Assembly (NCBI GenBank): GCA_900553245.1
Contig: USCP01000047.1
Location: forward strand, 1 to 10,428
DNA length: 10,428 nt
DNA from: an uncultured Peptococcaceae bacterium
Lineage (GTDB): Bacteria > Bacillota > Peptococcia > Peptococcales > Peptococcaceae
Direction of reading: 5' to 3'
Part shown: positions 1-7,389 of the stretch, in pieces
Numbering within the stretch: the stretch's first letter is position 1
How the letters are laid out: each line of letters begins with the position of its first letter
Notes under the pieces: generated by a model
The model's database searches: none
Told to the model about the DNA's origin: nothing
Seen by the model: only the letters and a program-made list of their open reading frames with translations
Translations under genes and position numbers: made by a program

Positions 1-36
1 CTGCCGTTTTCTGATTATGTAAAAATGATGAGCTAA
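1..36 (+). CDS. Possible C-terminal end of an upstream gene (partial)
   Basis: Reading from base 1, frame 1 gives eleven codons (LPFSDYVKMMS) and then a TAA at 34-36. The other two forward frames stop sooner. The stop lies 33 bases before the mecA start, a spacing typical of neighbouring genes in this locus. The fragment is too short to identify, and an open frame this short could occur by chance. If it is real, mecA may be co-transcribed with an upstream gene. Confidence 0.3.
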   Translation: MPFSDYVKMMS

Positions 37-69
37 TATGAAAATCTAATATAGAAAGGAGGCCTGGCT

Positions 70-603
70 ATGAAGATTAATTTAATTAACGAGGACCAGT
101 TGCAAATTATTATTACCAAAAAAGATATGTTTGGTAAGGACATGCGTGCTCTTTTTCGAGATATTATAGAACAAGCCAAGCATCAATTTGGTTTCGAGGT
201 AGTACAAAATACCAGCTTGATGGTGGAAGCCTATCCACTCTCCGATGAAAGTATGATACTGACCATTACGAAAGTAAACAGCAGTGATATCAACCTAAAT
301 TTGTTTGCGCCGGACGAAAGCGTGAGTCAAGATGAACCGTGGGGGGTGTTCGAATTTAATAATTTGGACGATCTTATTGATTTGGCCCATGAAATTGAGA
401 TCCCATCGGATTGTGAAAGTGTTGTTTATAAATATGAAAATCAGTATCAACTCTATCTTCAAGATGTGAACCAAGTGATTGAAACTTCTCGTGGACATTT
501 TGTTGAATTTGGGGATATTTCTCAATTAAGCAAAGAATATTTAGATGAGCACGGCGAGTTGTTAATAAAAGAGCAAGCGCTTGATGTATTAAGTCGATTA
601 TAA
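70..603 (+). CDS. mecA: MecA-family adaptor protein (Clp protease adaptor, competence regulator)
   Basis: This 177-residue protein resembles MecA, which in B. subtilis hands substrates such as the competence factor ComK to the ClpC–ClpP protease. The N-terminal part (about residues 1-70) opens with MKINLINEDQLQI, like the MEIERINEHTVKF start of MecA as I recall it. A short acidic linker lies at about 72-90. The C-terminal part carries the family pattern: an F..LDDLIDLA helix at 96-106, VYKYENQYQLYL at 119-130, and EHGELLIKEQALDVL at 160-173. In B. subtilis this half binds ClpC. The family is usually about 220 residues, so this is a compact version, shorter mainly in the N-terminal part and linker. 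The start has a strong ribosome site, AAAGGAGG at 55-62, seven bases before the ATG. A terminator follows directly. Family assignment is good. The substrate here is unknown, since ComK is limited to some Bacilli. Confidence 0.85.
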   Translation: MKINLINEDQLQIIITKKDMFGKDMRALFRDIIEQAKHQFGFEVVQNTSLMVEAYPLSDESMILTITKVNSSDINLNLFAPDESVSQDEPWGVFEFNNLDDLIDLAHEIEIPSDCESVVYKYENQYQLYLQDVNQVIETSRGHFVEFGDISQLSKEYLDEHGELLIKEQALDVLSRL

Positions 604-610
604 AAAAGAT

Positions 611-648
611 AAAACACTGTAGACGTTCCTGTGTACAGTGTTTTTTTT
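611..648 (+). terminator. Intrinsic terminator after mecA
   Basis: AAAACACTGTA (611-621) is perfectly complementary to TACAGTGTTTT (634-644). This gives an 11-bp stem with a 12-base loop, and a T run at 641-648 overlaps the stem base and continues beyond it. It begins 7 bases after the mecA stop. The T run runs straight into the GGAG ribosome site (649-652) of the next gene, so it sits very close to nth. Confidence 0.88.
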
Positions 649-660
649 GGAGTAATAATG

Positions 661-1299
661 ATGAATGAATTGCAAACAAAAATTATTAGTTGTTTAAATG
701 ATGCGTATGGTGATATTGGTTCGGGGCTTCATTTCACAACGCCATTTGAATTATTGATTGCTACAATTTTGTCGGCACAATCAACAGACGTTCGTGTCAA
801 TATGGTGACGCCCGGGTTGTTTGAAAAATATCCAACTGCATTTGAAATGAGTGCGGTAAGCGAAGAGGTGCTGGCGCAGGAAATTAACTCAATTGGTTTG
901 TATCGTAATAAAAGTAAGAGCATCGTAAAGGCGTCGAAAATGCTCGTTGAAAAATATCACGGAGAAGTACCGGCTGATCGAGAATTGTTGCAGGAATTAC
1001 CGGGAGTAGGACGAAAAACTGCGAATGTAGTATTGTGTAATGCTTTTCATATTCCAGCATTCGCGGTAGATACGCATGTATTTCGCGTTTCTCAGCGGTT
1101 GGGATTTGCAAAACACAAAACTGTTGAAGGGGTAGAGCAACAACTCATGCAAGTTATTCCGCCGGAATTGTGGTGCGATGCCCATCATCTTTTTATTTGG
1201 CATGGTAGAAAGGTCTGCAAAGCACAGCGTCCATTATGTGATGAATGCTGCGTAAAAGAATGGTGTCCACATTTTGATACTGATGATAATTCTAAATAA
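661..1299 (+). CDS. nth: Endonuclease III (DNA glycosylase/AP lyase)
   Basis: This 212-residue protein matches endonuclease III in length (E. coli Nth is 211). The enzyme removes oxidised pyrimidines and cuts at abasic sites in base-excision repair. The helix-hairpin-helix motif LPGVGRKTANVV lies at about 113-124 and holds the catalytic lysine Lys119. The catalytic aspartate is Asp137 in VDTHV. Four cysteines at 186, 193, 196 and 202 have the C-X6-C-X2-C-X5-C spacing of the family's [4Fe-4S] cluster. The frame stays open upstream to a GTG at 631, but that start lies inside the terminator hairpin and is unlikely. ATG at 661, or the adjoining ATG at 658, follows GGAG (649-652) by 8 or 5 bases. 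The gene stands between a strong terminator and a 98-base gap, so it may be transcribed on its own or by readthrough. Confidence 0.96.
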   Translation: MNELQTKIISCLNDAYGDIGSGLHFTTPFELLIATILSAQSTDVRVNMVTPGLFEKYPTAFEMSAVSEEVLAQEINSIGLYRNKSKSIVKASKMLVEKYHGEVPADRELLQELPGVGRKTANVVLCNAFHIPAFAVDTHVFRVSQRLGFAKHKTVEGVEQQLMQVIPPELWCDAHHLFIWHGRKVCKAQRPLCDECCVKEWCPHFDTDDNSK

Positions 1300-1302
1300 T
1301 TC

Positions 1303-1328
1303 AAAAAAAGAGAATTATTGTCTCTTTT
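1303..1328 (+). terminator. Weak AT-rich hairpin after nth, possible terminator
   Basis: AAAAGAGA (1306-1313) pairs perfectly with TCTCTTTT (1321-1328) around a 7-base loop, with an A run before it. A competing stem pairs AATAATTC (1295-1302) with GAATTATT (1312-1319). Both stems are AT-rich, and the T run is only four bases long and lies inside the stem. Its position just after the nth stop at 1299 fits a terminator, possibly acting in both directions, but the structure is weak. Confidence 0.4.
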
Positions 1329-1331
1329 GTC

Positions 1332-1371
1332 TATACAAGAATATTCTTTGATGCTACAATAGTGCTACAAT
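1332..1371 (+). promoter_or_regulatory. Candidate promoter for the dprA–codY operon: two tandem extended -10 elements
   Basis: TGCTACAAT occurs twice, at 1352-1360 and 1363-1371, exactly 11 bases apart. Each copy reads as an extended -10 element (TGn then TACAAT, five of six matches to TATAAT). A weak -35-like TATACA (1332-1337) lies 17 bases before the first TACAAT. A perfect 12-base palindrome, AAGAATATTCTT (1337-1348), lies between -35 and -10, where a repressor could bind. No known operator consensus is recognised. This is the only gap over 70 bases between nth and codY, which supports a promoter here. Start sites near 1367 or 1378 are inferred. Confidence 0.5.
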
Positions 1372-1397
1372 TTGCAATAATATCCCGGAGGGATGGT

Positions 1398-2495
1398 ATG
1401 AAGAAAAGTATTCTTTTTTCATTGTTGCACGATGTGTGGGGGGAAAGTAGTAACGATAGCATGCGCCTTGCAATGATGAGGCTGACAGCGAATGAGTTGG
1501 CTGATAAAAATGCGAAGCAGTTATCGGAAAAAGTTCCGGAGATTCCAGTTGCTAAATGGGAGAATTGGTGTGCATATTATTCTGCGGAACGCTATAAGTT
1601 GAGAGAAAATTTGTTACAAGACCTGGGGATTGATTTGCTTTTATACATTGATGATACTTATCCTGAAGTGTTAAAAGAAGTGTATCGACCGCCAGGAATT
1701 TTATATGTCAAAGGCAATTTTTCTTTAGCAAATCTCAATATTGGGATGGTTGGAAGCAGACGTGCTACCGCATACGGTAAAAATGTAGCCTATTCCTTAT
1801 CAAAGAAATTATCTGATGAGGGTGTACGCATTATCAGTGGGCTGGCAAAAGGAATTGATGCAAATGCCCATAAAGGTGCTATTGAAGGATTGGGCGGAAC
1901 CGTTGCTGTTTTAGGCTGTGGGATTGATCGAATTTATCCGCGCGAAAATGCTAGGTTGTATGAGGAAATCCTGTCTCATCCAAACAGTTCGATTATATCG
2001 GAATGGCCATTGGAGGCTGCTGCCGTCGATTGGCATTTTCCGGCACGTAATCGTATTATTGCCGGTTTAAGCGAAGGGGTATGTGTGGTTGAAGCTGCCA
2101 AGAAAAGCGGTTCTTTAATCAGTGCAAATTATGCGCTGGAATATGGCAAAGAGGTATTTGCAGTGCCAGGCTTAATCACAAGTCAACAGTCAGTGGGATG
2201 CCATCGTTTATTAAAGGACGGGGCAAAACTAGTGGCACAACCGTCGGATATATTAGATGAGTTCGGTCAGATGATGTTGTTCAAGGATGTAAAAACTGAT
2301 TCAATCGAACGACAATTGACGGCTGAGCAACAAAAAGTATACACTGCCTTGAGCAGTATCCCTCAAAGCGTTGAGGAAATTTGTACGAGTGTAAACCTTC
2401 CGATTCATGTTGTGAATGGTATATTATTGGAATTTGAACTTGATGACCTTGTATCACAGGATTACGGAAGACAATACTCAAGAAAAGAGATTTAA
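1398..2495 (+). CDS. dprA: DNA-processing protein DprA (Smf)
   Basis: DprA binds incoming single-stranded DNA in the cytoplasm and loads RecA during natural transformation. It also occurs in many species not known to be transformable. The 365-residue product has a helical N-terminal region (1-110), then the Rossmann-like DprA core: GSRRATAYG at 119-127, SGLAKGIDANAHKGAI at 147-162, a glycine-rich GGTVAVLGCGIDRIYP at 166-181, FPARNRIIAGLS at 214-225, and a conserved stretch through FAVPG at 254-258. A C-terminal region (about 305-360) looks like the winged-helix domain common in DprA. The frame extends upstream to a GTG at 1362, but that codon lies inside the candidate promoter. The ATG at 1398 follows GGAGGG (1387-1392) by five bases and is preferred. 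topA begins 20 bases downstream. Confidence 0.96.
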   Translation: MKKSILFSLLHDVWGESSNDSMRLAMMRLTANELADKNAKQLSEKVPEIPVAKWENWCAYYSAERYKLRENLLQDLGIDLLLYIDDTYPEVLKEVYRPPGILYVKGNFSLANLNIGMVGSRRATAYGKNVAYSLSKKLSDEGVRIISGLAKGIDANAHKGAIEGLGGTVAVLGCGIDRIYPRENARLYEEILSHPNSSIISEWPLEAAAVDWHFPARNRIIAGLSEGVCVVEAAKKSGSLISANYALEYGKEVFAVPGLITSQQSVGCHRLLKDGAKLVAQPSDILDEFGQMMLFKDVKTDSIERQLTAEQQKVYTALSSIPQSVEEICTSVNLPIHVVNGILLEFELDDLVSQDYGRQYSRKEI

Positions 2496-2515
2496 ATAGT
2501 AGGGGTAATTTTTTT

Positions 2516-4621
2516 ATGACACAAACGCTAGTCATTGTTGAATCACCAGCAAAAGCAAAAACCATAAAAAAATATTTAGGAAAAAATTATTCTGTATCTG
2601 CGTCAATGGGGCACGTACGTGATTTGCCGAAAAGCCAATTTGCTGTAGATATTGAAAATGATTTTGCTGTCAAATACATCAACATTCGCGGTAAAGGTCC
2701 ATTGATTAAAGAATTAAAGAAAGAAGCTAAAAAAGCTGATCGTGTTTTTCTTGCAAGTGACCCTGACCGTGAAGGGGAAGCTATTGCTTGGCATTTACAG
2801 CACATCTTAGGTTTAGATCCAGATAGTAAATGTCGTGTATCGTTTAATGAAATCACCAAAGATGCTGTTAAAAATGCAATTAAAGAGCCTCGCGCCATTG
2901 ATATGAATCGAGTAGATGCGCAACAAGCGCGTCGTGTTCTCGATAGAATTGTGGGGTATCAATTAAGTCCGCTATTATGGCGTAAAGTAAAAAAAGGTCT
3001 CAGTGCTGGGCGTGTACAATCTGTTGCATTGAGATTGATTTGTGAAAGAGAAAAAGAAATTCTTGATTTTGTGCCGGAAGAGTATTGGTCATTAGATGTT
3101 ACACTTAAAAACCAAGATAAAAAATCTTTTCAAGCGAAATTGAGTAAGAAAGATAAGAAAAAAATTGAAATTAAGAATAAAGAGGAGATGGATGCTATCC
3201 TTTCAGAATTAAAGGAAGCCTCCTATACAGTATCTTCTCTAAAGGTGATGAATCGCAAAAAGAATGCACCACTGCCATTTACTACCAGTGTGCTTCAACA
3301 GGAAGCGAACAGAAAACTTAATTTCACAGCAAAGAAAACCATGCGTTTGGCGCAAGGTTTATATGAAGGGGTTCAACTTGGTCGAGCTGGGAGCATCGGT
3401 TTAATTACGTACATGAGAACAGACTCTATTCGTGTGTCTGACCAAGCAAAGCTTCAAGCTGAAACATATATTTCAGAAAACTACGGTGAAAACTATTTAT
3501 CAACCGGGAAAGCGTCTACAAAGAAGAAGACGAATCAAAACGTACAAGATGCGCACGAAGCAATTCGTCCGACTTATATTGATCGAGACCCGGAAAGTGT
3601 AAAAGAATATTTATCTCGTGATGAATATCGCTTGTATAAGCTCATTTGGTCTCGTTTTCTTGCTAGTCAAATGGCTGCTGCAGAGTTTGAAGTGACCAAT
3701 GCAGAAATAACTGCTGGTGATTATCTCTTTACTGCCAGTGGCAGTGTAAACGTATTCAAGGGGTATCAGGTGCTTTATGATGACGCACAAGATGCAACAA
3801 AGGACGAAAAAGAATTGCCTAAGTTGTCCCTTGAAGAACAATTAACTTATGTGAAAAATGATCCAAAGCAACATTTTACTCAACCGCCACCACGTTATAC
3901 GGAAGCCTCTCTCATTAAAACAATGGAAGAAAAGGGTATTGGGCGTCCTAGTACTTATGTTGCAACCATCGAAACCATTACGGTAAGAAACTATGTTTAT
4001 CGTGAGAAAAAGAGCTTCTATACCACTGAAATTGGGGAACTTGTTAATGAATTGTTGGTTCAGAACTTTGGCGACATCATTAATGTAGATTTTACAGCAC
4101 AGTTGGAAACAGACCTTGACCGCATCGAAGATGGTGAACGTCAATGGAAGGACGTTCTACGCCAGTTCTATGATATTTTTAGTGAAAAACTTGAAATCGC
4201 AGAAAAAAATATCGGTGAAGTTAAAATTGAAGATGAAATTACTGATATTATTTGTGAAAAATGCGGTAAACCATTTGCGATTAAAATGGGGCGTTATGGG
4301 AAGTTTTTGGCATGTACCGGTTTTCCGGATTGCAGAAATACTCGTCCTTTATTAGAAGAAATTGGTGTTACATGTCCAAAATGTGGTAAAGGTCAAATTG
4401 TAAAGCGCCGTTCTAAAAAAGGCCGCGTATTCTATGGTTGTGACCAATATCCTGAATGTGAATTTGTCACATGGGAAAAACCAACTGGAGAGAAATGTCC
4501 AAGCTGTAGTGAGGGATACTTGGTAGAGCATATTACGAAGAATGGTATGAGTAAAATTTGTACTAATAAGGAATGTAATTATAAAGAAGAAGTAAACGGT
4601 GAGCACAATGAATCAGAATAA
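2516..4621 (+). CDS. topA: DNA topoisomerase I (type IA)
   Basis: TopA relaxes negative supercoils by cutting one strand through a 5'-phosphotyrosine. The 701-residue protein opens with the TOPRIM motif VIVESPAKAKTIKKYLG, giving catalytic Glu9. The second TOPRIM motif, SDPDREGEAIAWHL, supplies Asp82, Asp84 and Glu86, the metal-binding acids. The active-site tyrosine is Tyr299 in GLITYMRTDS. RVQSVALRLICERE and the region around QDAHEAIRPT are further family signatures. The C-terminus holds three four-cysteine zinc ribbons: C580/583/600/606, C620/623/642/648 and C661/664/682/687. All expected catalytic residues are present. The ATG follows AGGGG (2501-2505) by ten bases, a rather long and T-rich spacer. 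Its final codons overlap the start of trmFO, suggesting coupled translation. Confidence 0.98.
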   Translation: MTQTLVIVESPAKAKTIKKYLGKNYSVSASMGHVRDLPKSQFAVDIENDFAVKYINIRGKGPLIKELKKEAKKADRVFLASDPDREGEAIAWHLQHILGLDPDSKCRVSFNEITKDAVKNAIKEPRAIDMNRVDAQQARRVLDRIVGYQLSPLLWRKVKKGLSAGRVQSVALRLICEREKEILDFVPEEYWSLDVTLKNQDKKSFQAKLSKKDKKKIEIKNKEEMDAILSELKEASYTVSSLKVMNRKKNAPLPFTTSVLQQEANRKLNFTAKKTMRLAQGLYEGVQLGRAGSIGLITYMRTDSIRVSDQAKLQAETYISENYGENYLSTGKASTKKKTNQNVQDAHEAIRPTYIDRDPESVKEYLSRDEYRLYKLIWSRFLASQMAAAEFEVTNAEITAGDYLFTASGSVNVFKGYQVLYDDAQDATKDEKELPKLSLEEQLTYVKNDPKQHFTQPPPRYTEASLIKTMEEKGIGRPSTYVATIETITVRNYVYREKKSFYTTEIGELVNELLVQNFGDIINVDFTAQLETDLDRIEDGERQWKDVLRQFYDIFSEKLEIAEKNIGEVKIEDEITDIICEKCGKPFAIKMGRYGKFLACTGFPDCRNTRPLLEEIGVTCPKCGKGQIVKRRSKKGRVFYGCDQYPECEFVTWEKPTGEKCPSCSEGYLVEHITKNGMSKICTNKECNYKEEVNGEHNESE

Positions 4622-5930
4622 TACAGTTGTTGTTGTAGGAGCCGGTTTGGCAGGGGCTGAAGCTGCTTGGCAAATTGCACAGCGTGACATTCATGTAAAG
4701 CTTTATGAAATGCGACCAATGAAGCAAACAGAAGTGCATCATACGGCTTTATTTGCAGAATTGGTATGTAGCAATTCTCTGCGTTCAAATCAATTAGAAA
4801 GTGGACCGGGATTATTAAAAGAAGAATTGCGTCGTATGCATTCTTTAATTATGATGGCTGCTGATCAATGTGGCGTACCGGCAGGTGGTGCTCAAGCAGT
4901 AAATCGTGAAGAGTTTTCTCAGTTTATTACGGACAAAATCAATAATCACCCTAACATTGAAGTGATTCATGAAGAATATCTTGATTTTGACAATGAGGGT
5001 ATTATTGTTTGTGCTTCTGGGCCCTTGACCTCTGCTCCTTTGTTTGAAGCGATCAAACGTAAGACTGGTGCAGATACGCTTTATTTTTATGATGCCGCTG
5101 CGCCAATTATTACCGCTGAAAGTGTTGACATGGAAAAAGCGTTTTGGCAATCGAGATATGACAAAGGGGAAACCGCTGACTATCTGAACTGCCCATTAAG
5201 TGGCGAAGAGTATCAACATTTTTATGAAACTTTAATGGCAGCGGAATGGACACCGACGAAGGATTTTGAAAAGGAAATTTTTTTTGAGGGCTGCATGCCG
5301 GTAGAAACCATGGCTAAGCGTGGCTATCAAACCCTTTTATTCGGACCGATGAAGCCTGTTGGATTGATTGACCCTCGTACAGGAAAAACGCCGTTTGCAG
5401 TGGTTCAGTTGCGTCGAGAAGACAAAGAGGGACAACTGTTAAATATCGTTGGTTTTCAAACAAGAACTAAGTGGGGCGACCAAAAGAAGATTGTTCAATC
5501 CATCCAGGCGCTGGCAAATGCAGAGATTGTTCGTTATGGTGTCATGCACCGCAACACATTTTTGAACGGGCCTACTGTATTGAATGAGAGTGGTCAGCTT
5601 GAAAGTGAACAGAGAATCTTTTTCGCCGGGCAAATGACTGGTGTAGAAGGATATATCGAATCTACTGCAAGTGGCTTGGTTGCTGGTATAAATGCAGCGC
5701 ATCTTGCAAAAGGTGAATCGGTGCTCGTTTGGCCGCGCACCACAGCAATTGGAAGTTTGATGAATCATGTTGGAACGTCACCAACACATAATTTCCAACC
5801 AATGAATATTAATTTTGGTTTAATGCCTGCTGCAGAAAAAAAGATTCGTTCAAAAAAGGAACGAAATAGCTATTATGCGCAACGTGCGCTGAATGATTTA
5901 GAACAATGGTTGCGTGATTACGATGTATAG
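4608..5930 (+). CDS. trmFO: Folate-dependent tRNA (uracil-54-C5)-methyltransferase TrmFO
   Basis: TrmFO makes ribothymidine (m5U54) in the T-loop of tRNA, using methylenetetrahydrofolate and FADH2 rather than S-adenosylmethionine. Residues 8-20 carry the FAD-binding glycine motif VVVGAGLAGAEAA. FAELVCSNSLRSN follows with Cys54, and EIFFEGCMP contains Cys229. By my alignment from memory these match B. subtilis Cys53 and Cys226, which are implicated in catalysis. GPMKPVGL, QLRREDKEG, GFQTRTKWGDQK and FFAGQMTGVEGYIES are further conserved blocks. The 440 residues match the family's usual length of about 435. The ATG at 4608 gives MNQNNTVVVVGAG, close to the B. subtilis start as I recall it. An in-frame GTG at 4599 is an alternative and would add three residues. 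The gene overlaps topA by 14 bases and xerC by 8. Confidence 0.97.
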   Translation: MNQNNTVVVVGAGLAGAEAAWQIAQRDIHVKLYEMRPMKQTEVHHTALFAELVCSNSLRSNQLESGPGLLKEELRRMHSLIMMAADQCGVPAGGAQAVNREEFSQFITDKINNHPNIEVIHEEYLDFDNEGIIVCASGPLTSAPLFEAIKRKTGADTLYFYDAAAPIITAESVDMEKAFWQSRYDKGETADYLNCPLSGEEYQHFYETLMAAEWTPTKDFEKEIFFEGCMPVETMAKRGYQTLLFGPMKPVGLIDPRTGKTPFAVVQLRREDKEGQLLNIVGFQTRTKWGDQKKIVQSIQALANAEIVRYGVMHRNTFLNGPTVLNESGQLESEQRIFFAGQMTGVEGYIESTASGLVAGINAAHLAKGESVLVWPRTTAIGSLMNHVGTSPTHNFQPMNINFGLMPAAEKKIRSKKERNSYYAQRALNDLEQWLRDYDV

Positions 5931-6822
5931 CCGTTACTGTTCTAATTACAAAAAATATTTAACGAATGAGCGTAAACTTGCCGAAAAATCTATTGATGCT
6001 TATACAAAAGATGTAGATTTATTTGTGCAATGGCTTGATTCGGAAGGTTTAGCGCTTAATGAAATAGATGGCACCATTGCCAGAACGTATCTGTTTCATT
6101 TAAATCAAGAAAAATTATCAAAAAGTTCAATATCGAGGAAAATTTCAAGTATACGCTTGTTTTATTCATTTTTAATAGAATGTCGTGAAATTGATGCCAA
6201 TCCATTTCAAAATATTCATTCACCTAAAAAAAATAAGACTTTGCCAAAAGTCATTAAGGAAATTGATATGGAACATTTTTTTGATGAGCTGTATTCAAAA
6301 AATGATCCACTAGCCCAACGAGACCAAGTGTTATTTGAACTCTTGTACGGCTCTGGGCTCCGAGTATCCGAATTGGTGGCATTAAATGTGTCTGATGTTG
6401 AAAATAAGAGTTTCATACGAGTGCTCGGTAAAGGAAACAAGGAGCGTATTGTACCATTAAGCAAGAGATGTATGCGTGCACTAGAAGACTATTTGGCGCC
6501 AAATGGTGGGAGAGCTGCTTTGCAAGAAAAAAATGCCGAGAAAACCTATGCGTTATTGTTAAATCATTTAGGCAAACGGCTTACACGTCGTGGTGTCATT
6601 TATTTGATTGATAAGTACATCGAAAAAGGTGCTTTACAATATCACGTTTCCCCGCACAGTTTCAGACATAGCTTTGCAACCCATTTGCTTGATCACGGTG
6701 CTGATTTAAAAATGATTCAAGAATTACTTGGACACGATAGTCTGTCTACCACACAGATTTATACAAAAGTCTCTTCGTCTAGGTTACGTGAACTCTATAA
6801 CGAAGGGCATCCTCGGTCATAA
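5923..6822 (+). CDS. xerC: Tyrosine recombinase XerC (CodV-like)
   Basis: XerC-type recombinases work with a XerD partner at the dif site near the replication terminus to resolve chromosome dimers. The 299-residue protein has an N-terminal SAM-like DNA-binding domain (about 1-100) and a C-terminal catalytic domain. The full set of catalytic residues is present: Arg147 in GSGLRVSEL, Lys170 in LGKGNKER, His245 and Arg248 in SPHSFRHSFATHLLDHG, His271 in LLGHDSL and the nucleophile Tyr280 in TTQIYTKVS. Its place between trmFO and hslV is that of codV in B. subtilis, so a housekeeping role is favoured over an integrase. There are no attachment sites or phage genes nearby. The ATG at 5923 overlaps the end of trmFO by 8 bases. 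An in-frame GTG at 5914 is possible. Neither start has a good ribosome site, which points to translational coupling. Confidence 0.95.
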   Translation: MYSRYCSNYKKYLTNERKLAEKSIDAYTKDVDLFVQWLDSEGLALNEIDGTIARTYLFHLNQEKLSKSSISRKISSIRLFYSFLIECREIDANPFQNIHSPKKNKTLPKVIKEIDMEHFFDELYSKNDPLAQRDQVLFELLYGSGLRVSELVALNVSDVENKSFIRVLGKGNKERIVPLSKRCMRALEDYLAPNGGRAALQEKNAEKTYALLLNHLGKRLTRRGVIYLIDKYIEKGALQYHVSPHSFRHSFATHLLDHGADLKMIQELLGHDSLSTTQIYTKVSSSRLRELYNEGHPRS

Positions 6823-6831
6823 GGAGAAACT

Positions 6832-7389
6832 ATGGTTAATTTTCATTCAACAACGATTGTTGCAGTTAAAACTGCTGATGGAATTGCGATGGCCGGTGAT
6901 GGTCAGGTAACGATGGGGGAAACCACCATTATGAAAGGCACCGCTCGTAAAGTGCGTCGCTTATATAATGATTCTGTAGTTGCCGGTTTTGCCGGCTCTG
7001 TTGCAGATGCCTTTATCTTATTTGACAAATTTGAAAATCATCTGGACCAGTGCCATGGTCAATTATCAAGAGCAGCTGTAGAATTAGCAAAAGAATGGCG
7101 TAATGAAAAAGCAGCCAGAAACTTAGAAGCACTACTTTTGCTTGCAGATAAAGATGACTTATTCCTTGTTAGTGGCAACGGGGAAGTGATTGTTCCGGAT
7201 GAAGGCATCGCTGCGATTGGCTCCGGCGGGAATTTTGCGTTGGCTGCTGCAAGAGCGCTTAAACAAAATACAGATTTACCGGCAGCTGATATTGCTAGAA
7301 AAGCTTTGGAAATTGCAGCAAGTATTTGTGTATATACGAACGATAATATTATTGTGGAAGAAATTAAAGGAGCGGTAACGAATGAATGA
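6832..7389 (+). CDS. hslV: ATP-dependent protease peptidase subunit HslV (ClpQ)
   Basis: HslV forms the two-ring proteolytic chamber that the HslU ATPase caps to degrade unfolded or regulatory proteins in the cytoplasm. It is a proteasome-beta-type N-terminal-nucleophile hydrolase. The mature start is probably Thr7 (TTIVAVK), so the leading MVNFHS would be a short propeptide that is removed. AGDGQVTMG (21-29), MKGTARKVRRLY (34-45, with Lys40 aligning to E. coli Lys33), AGFAGSVADAF and IGSGGNFALAAARAL are family signatures. The length of 185 residues is normal. The ATG has a strong AAGGAG (6821-6826) five bases upstream, which overlaps the xerC stop. The stop lies inside the start of hslU, with an 8-base overlap, consistent with balanced synthesis of the two partners. 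Confidence 0.97.
   Translation: MVNFHSTTIVAVKTADGIAMAGDGQVTMGETTIMKGTARKVRRLYNDSVVAGFAGSVADAFILFDKFENHLDQCHGQLSRAAVELAKEWRNEKAARNLEALLLLADKDDLFLVSGNGEVIVPDEGIAAIGSGGNFALAAARALKQNTDLPAADIARKALEIAASICVYTNDNIIVEEIKGAVTNE

Noticed and set aside
10..52. Promoter for mecA from TAATAT at 34-39 or 47-52
   Set aside because: The best -35 at 17-base spacing (CTGATT, 11-16) matches only three of six positions, and the region may include the end of an upstream gene.
631..660. GTG start for nth at 631, adding ten residues
   Set aside because: The extension would be encoded by the terminator hairpin and T run. The ATG at 658/661 has a ribosome site and fits the family length.
3465..3485. CodY-box-like TTTCAGAAAA sequence
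   Set aside because: It lies deep within topA, matches only the centre of the consensus, and is explained by codons.
5439..5768. 109-codon open frame on the minus strand across trmFO
   Set aside because: It is fully inside conserved trmFO coding sequence, with no initiation signals and no family resemblance.
5923..6822. Tyrosine recombinase as a sign of an integrated element
   Set aside because: Its position between trmFO and hslV is that of the housekeeping xerC/codV, and there are no attachment repeats, phage genes or change in base composition.
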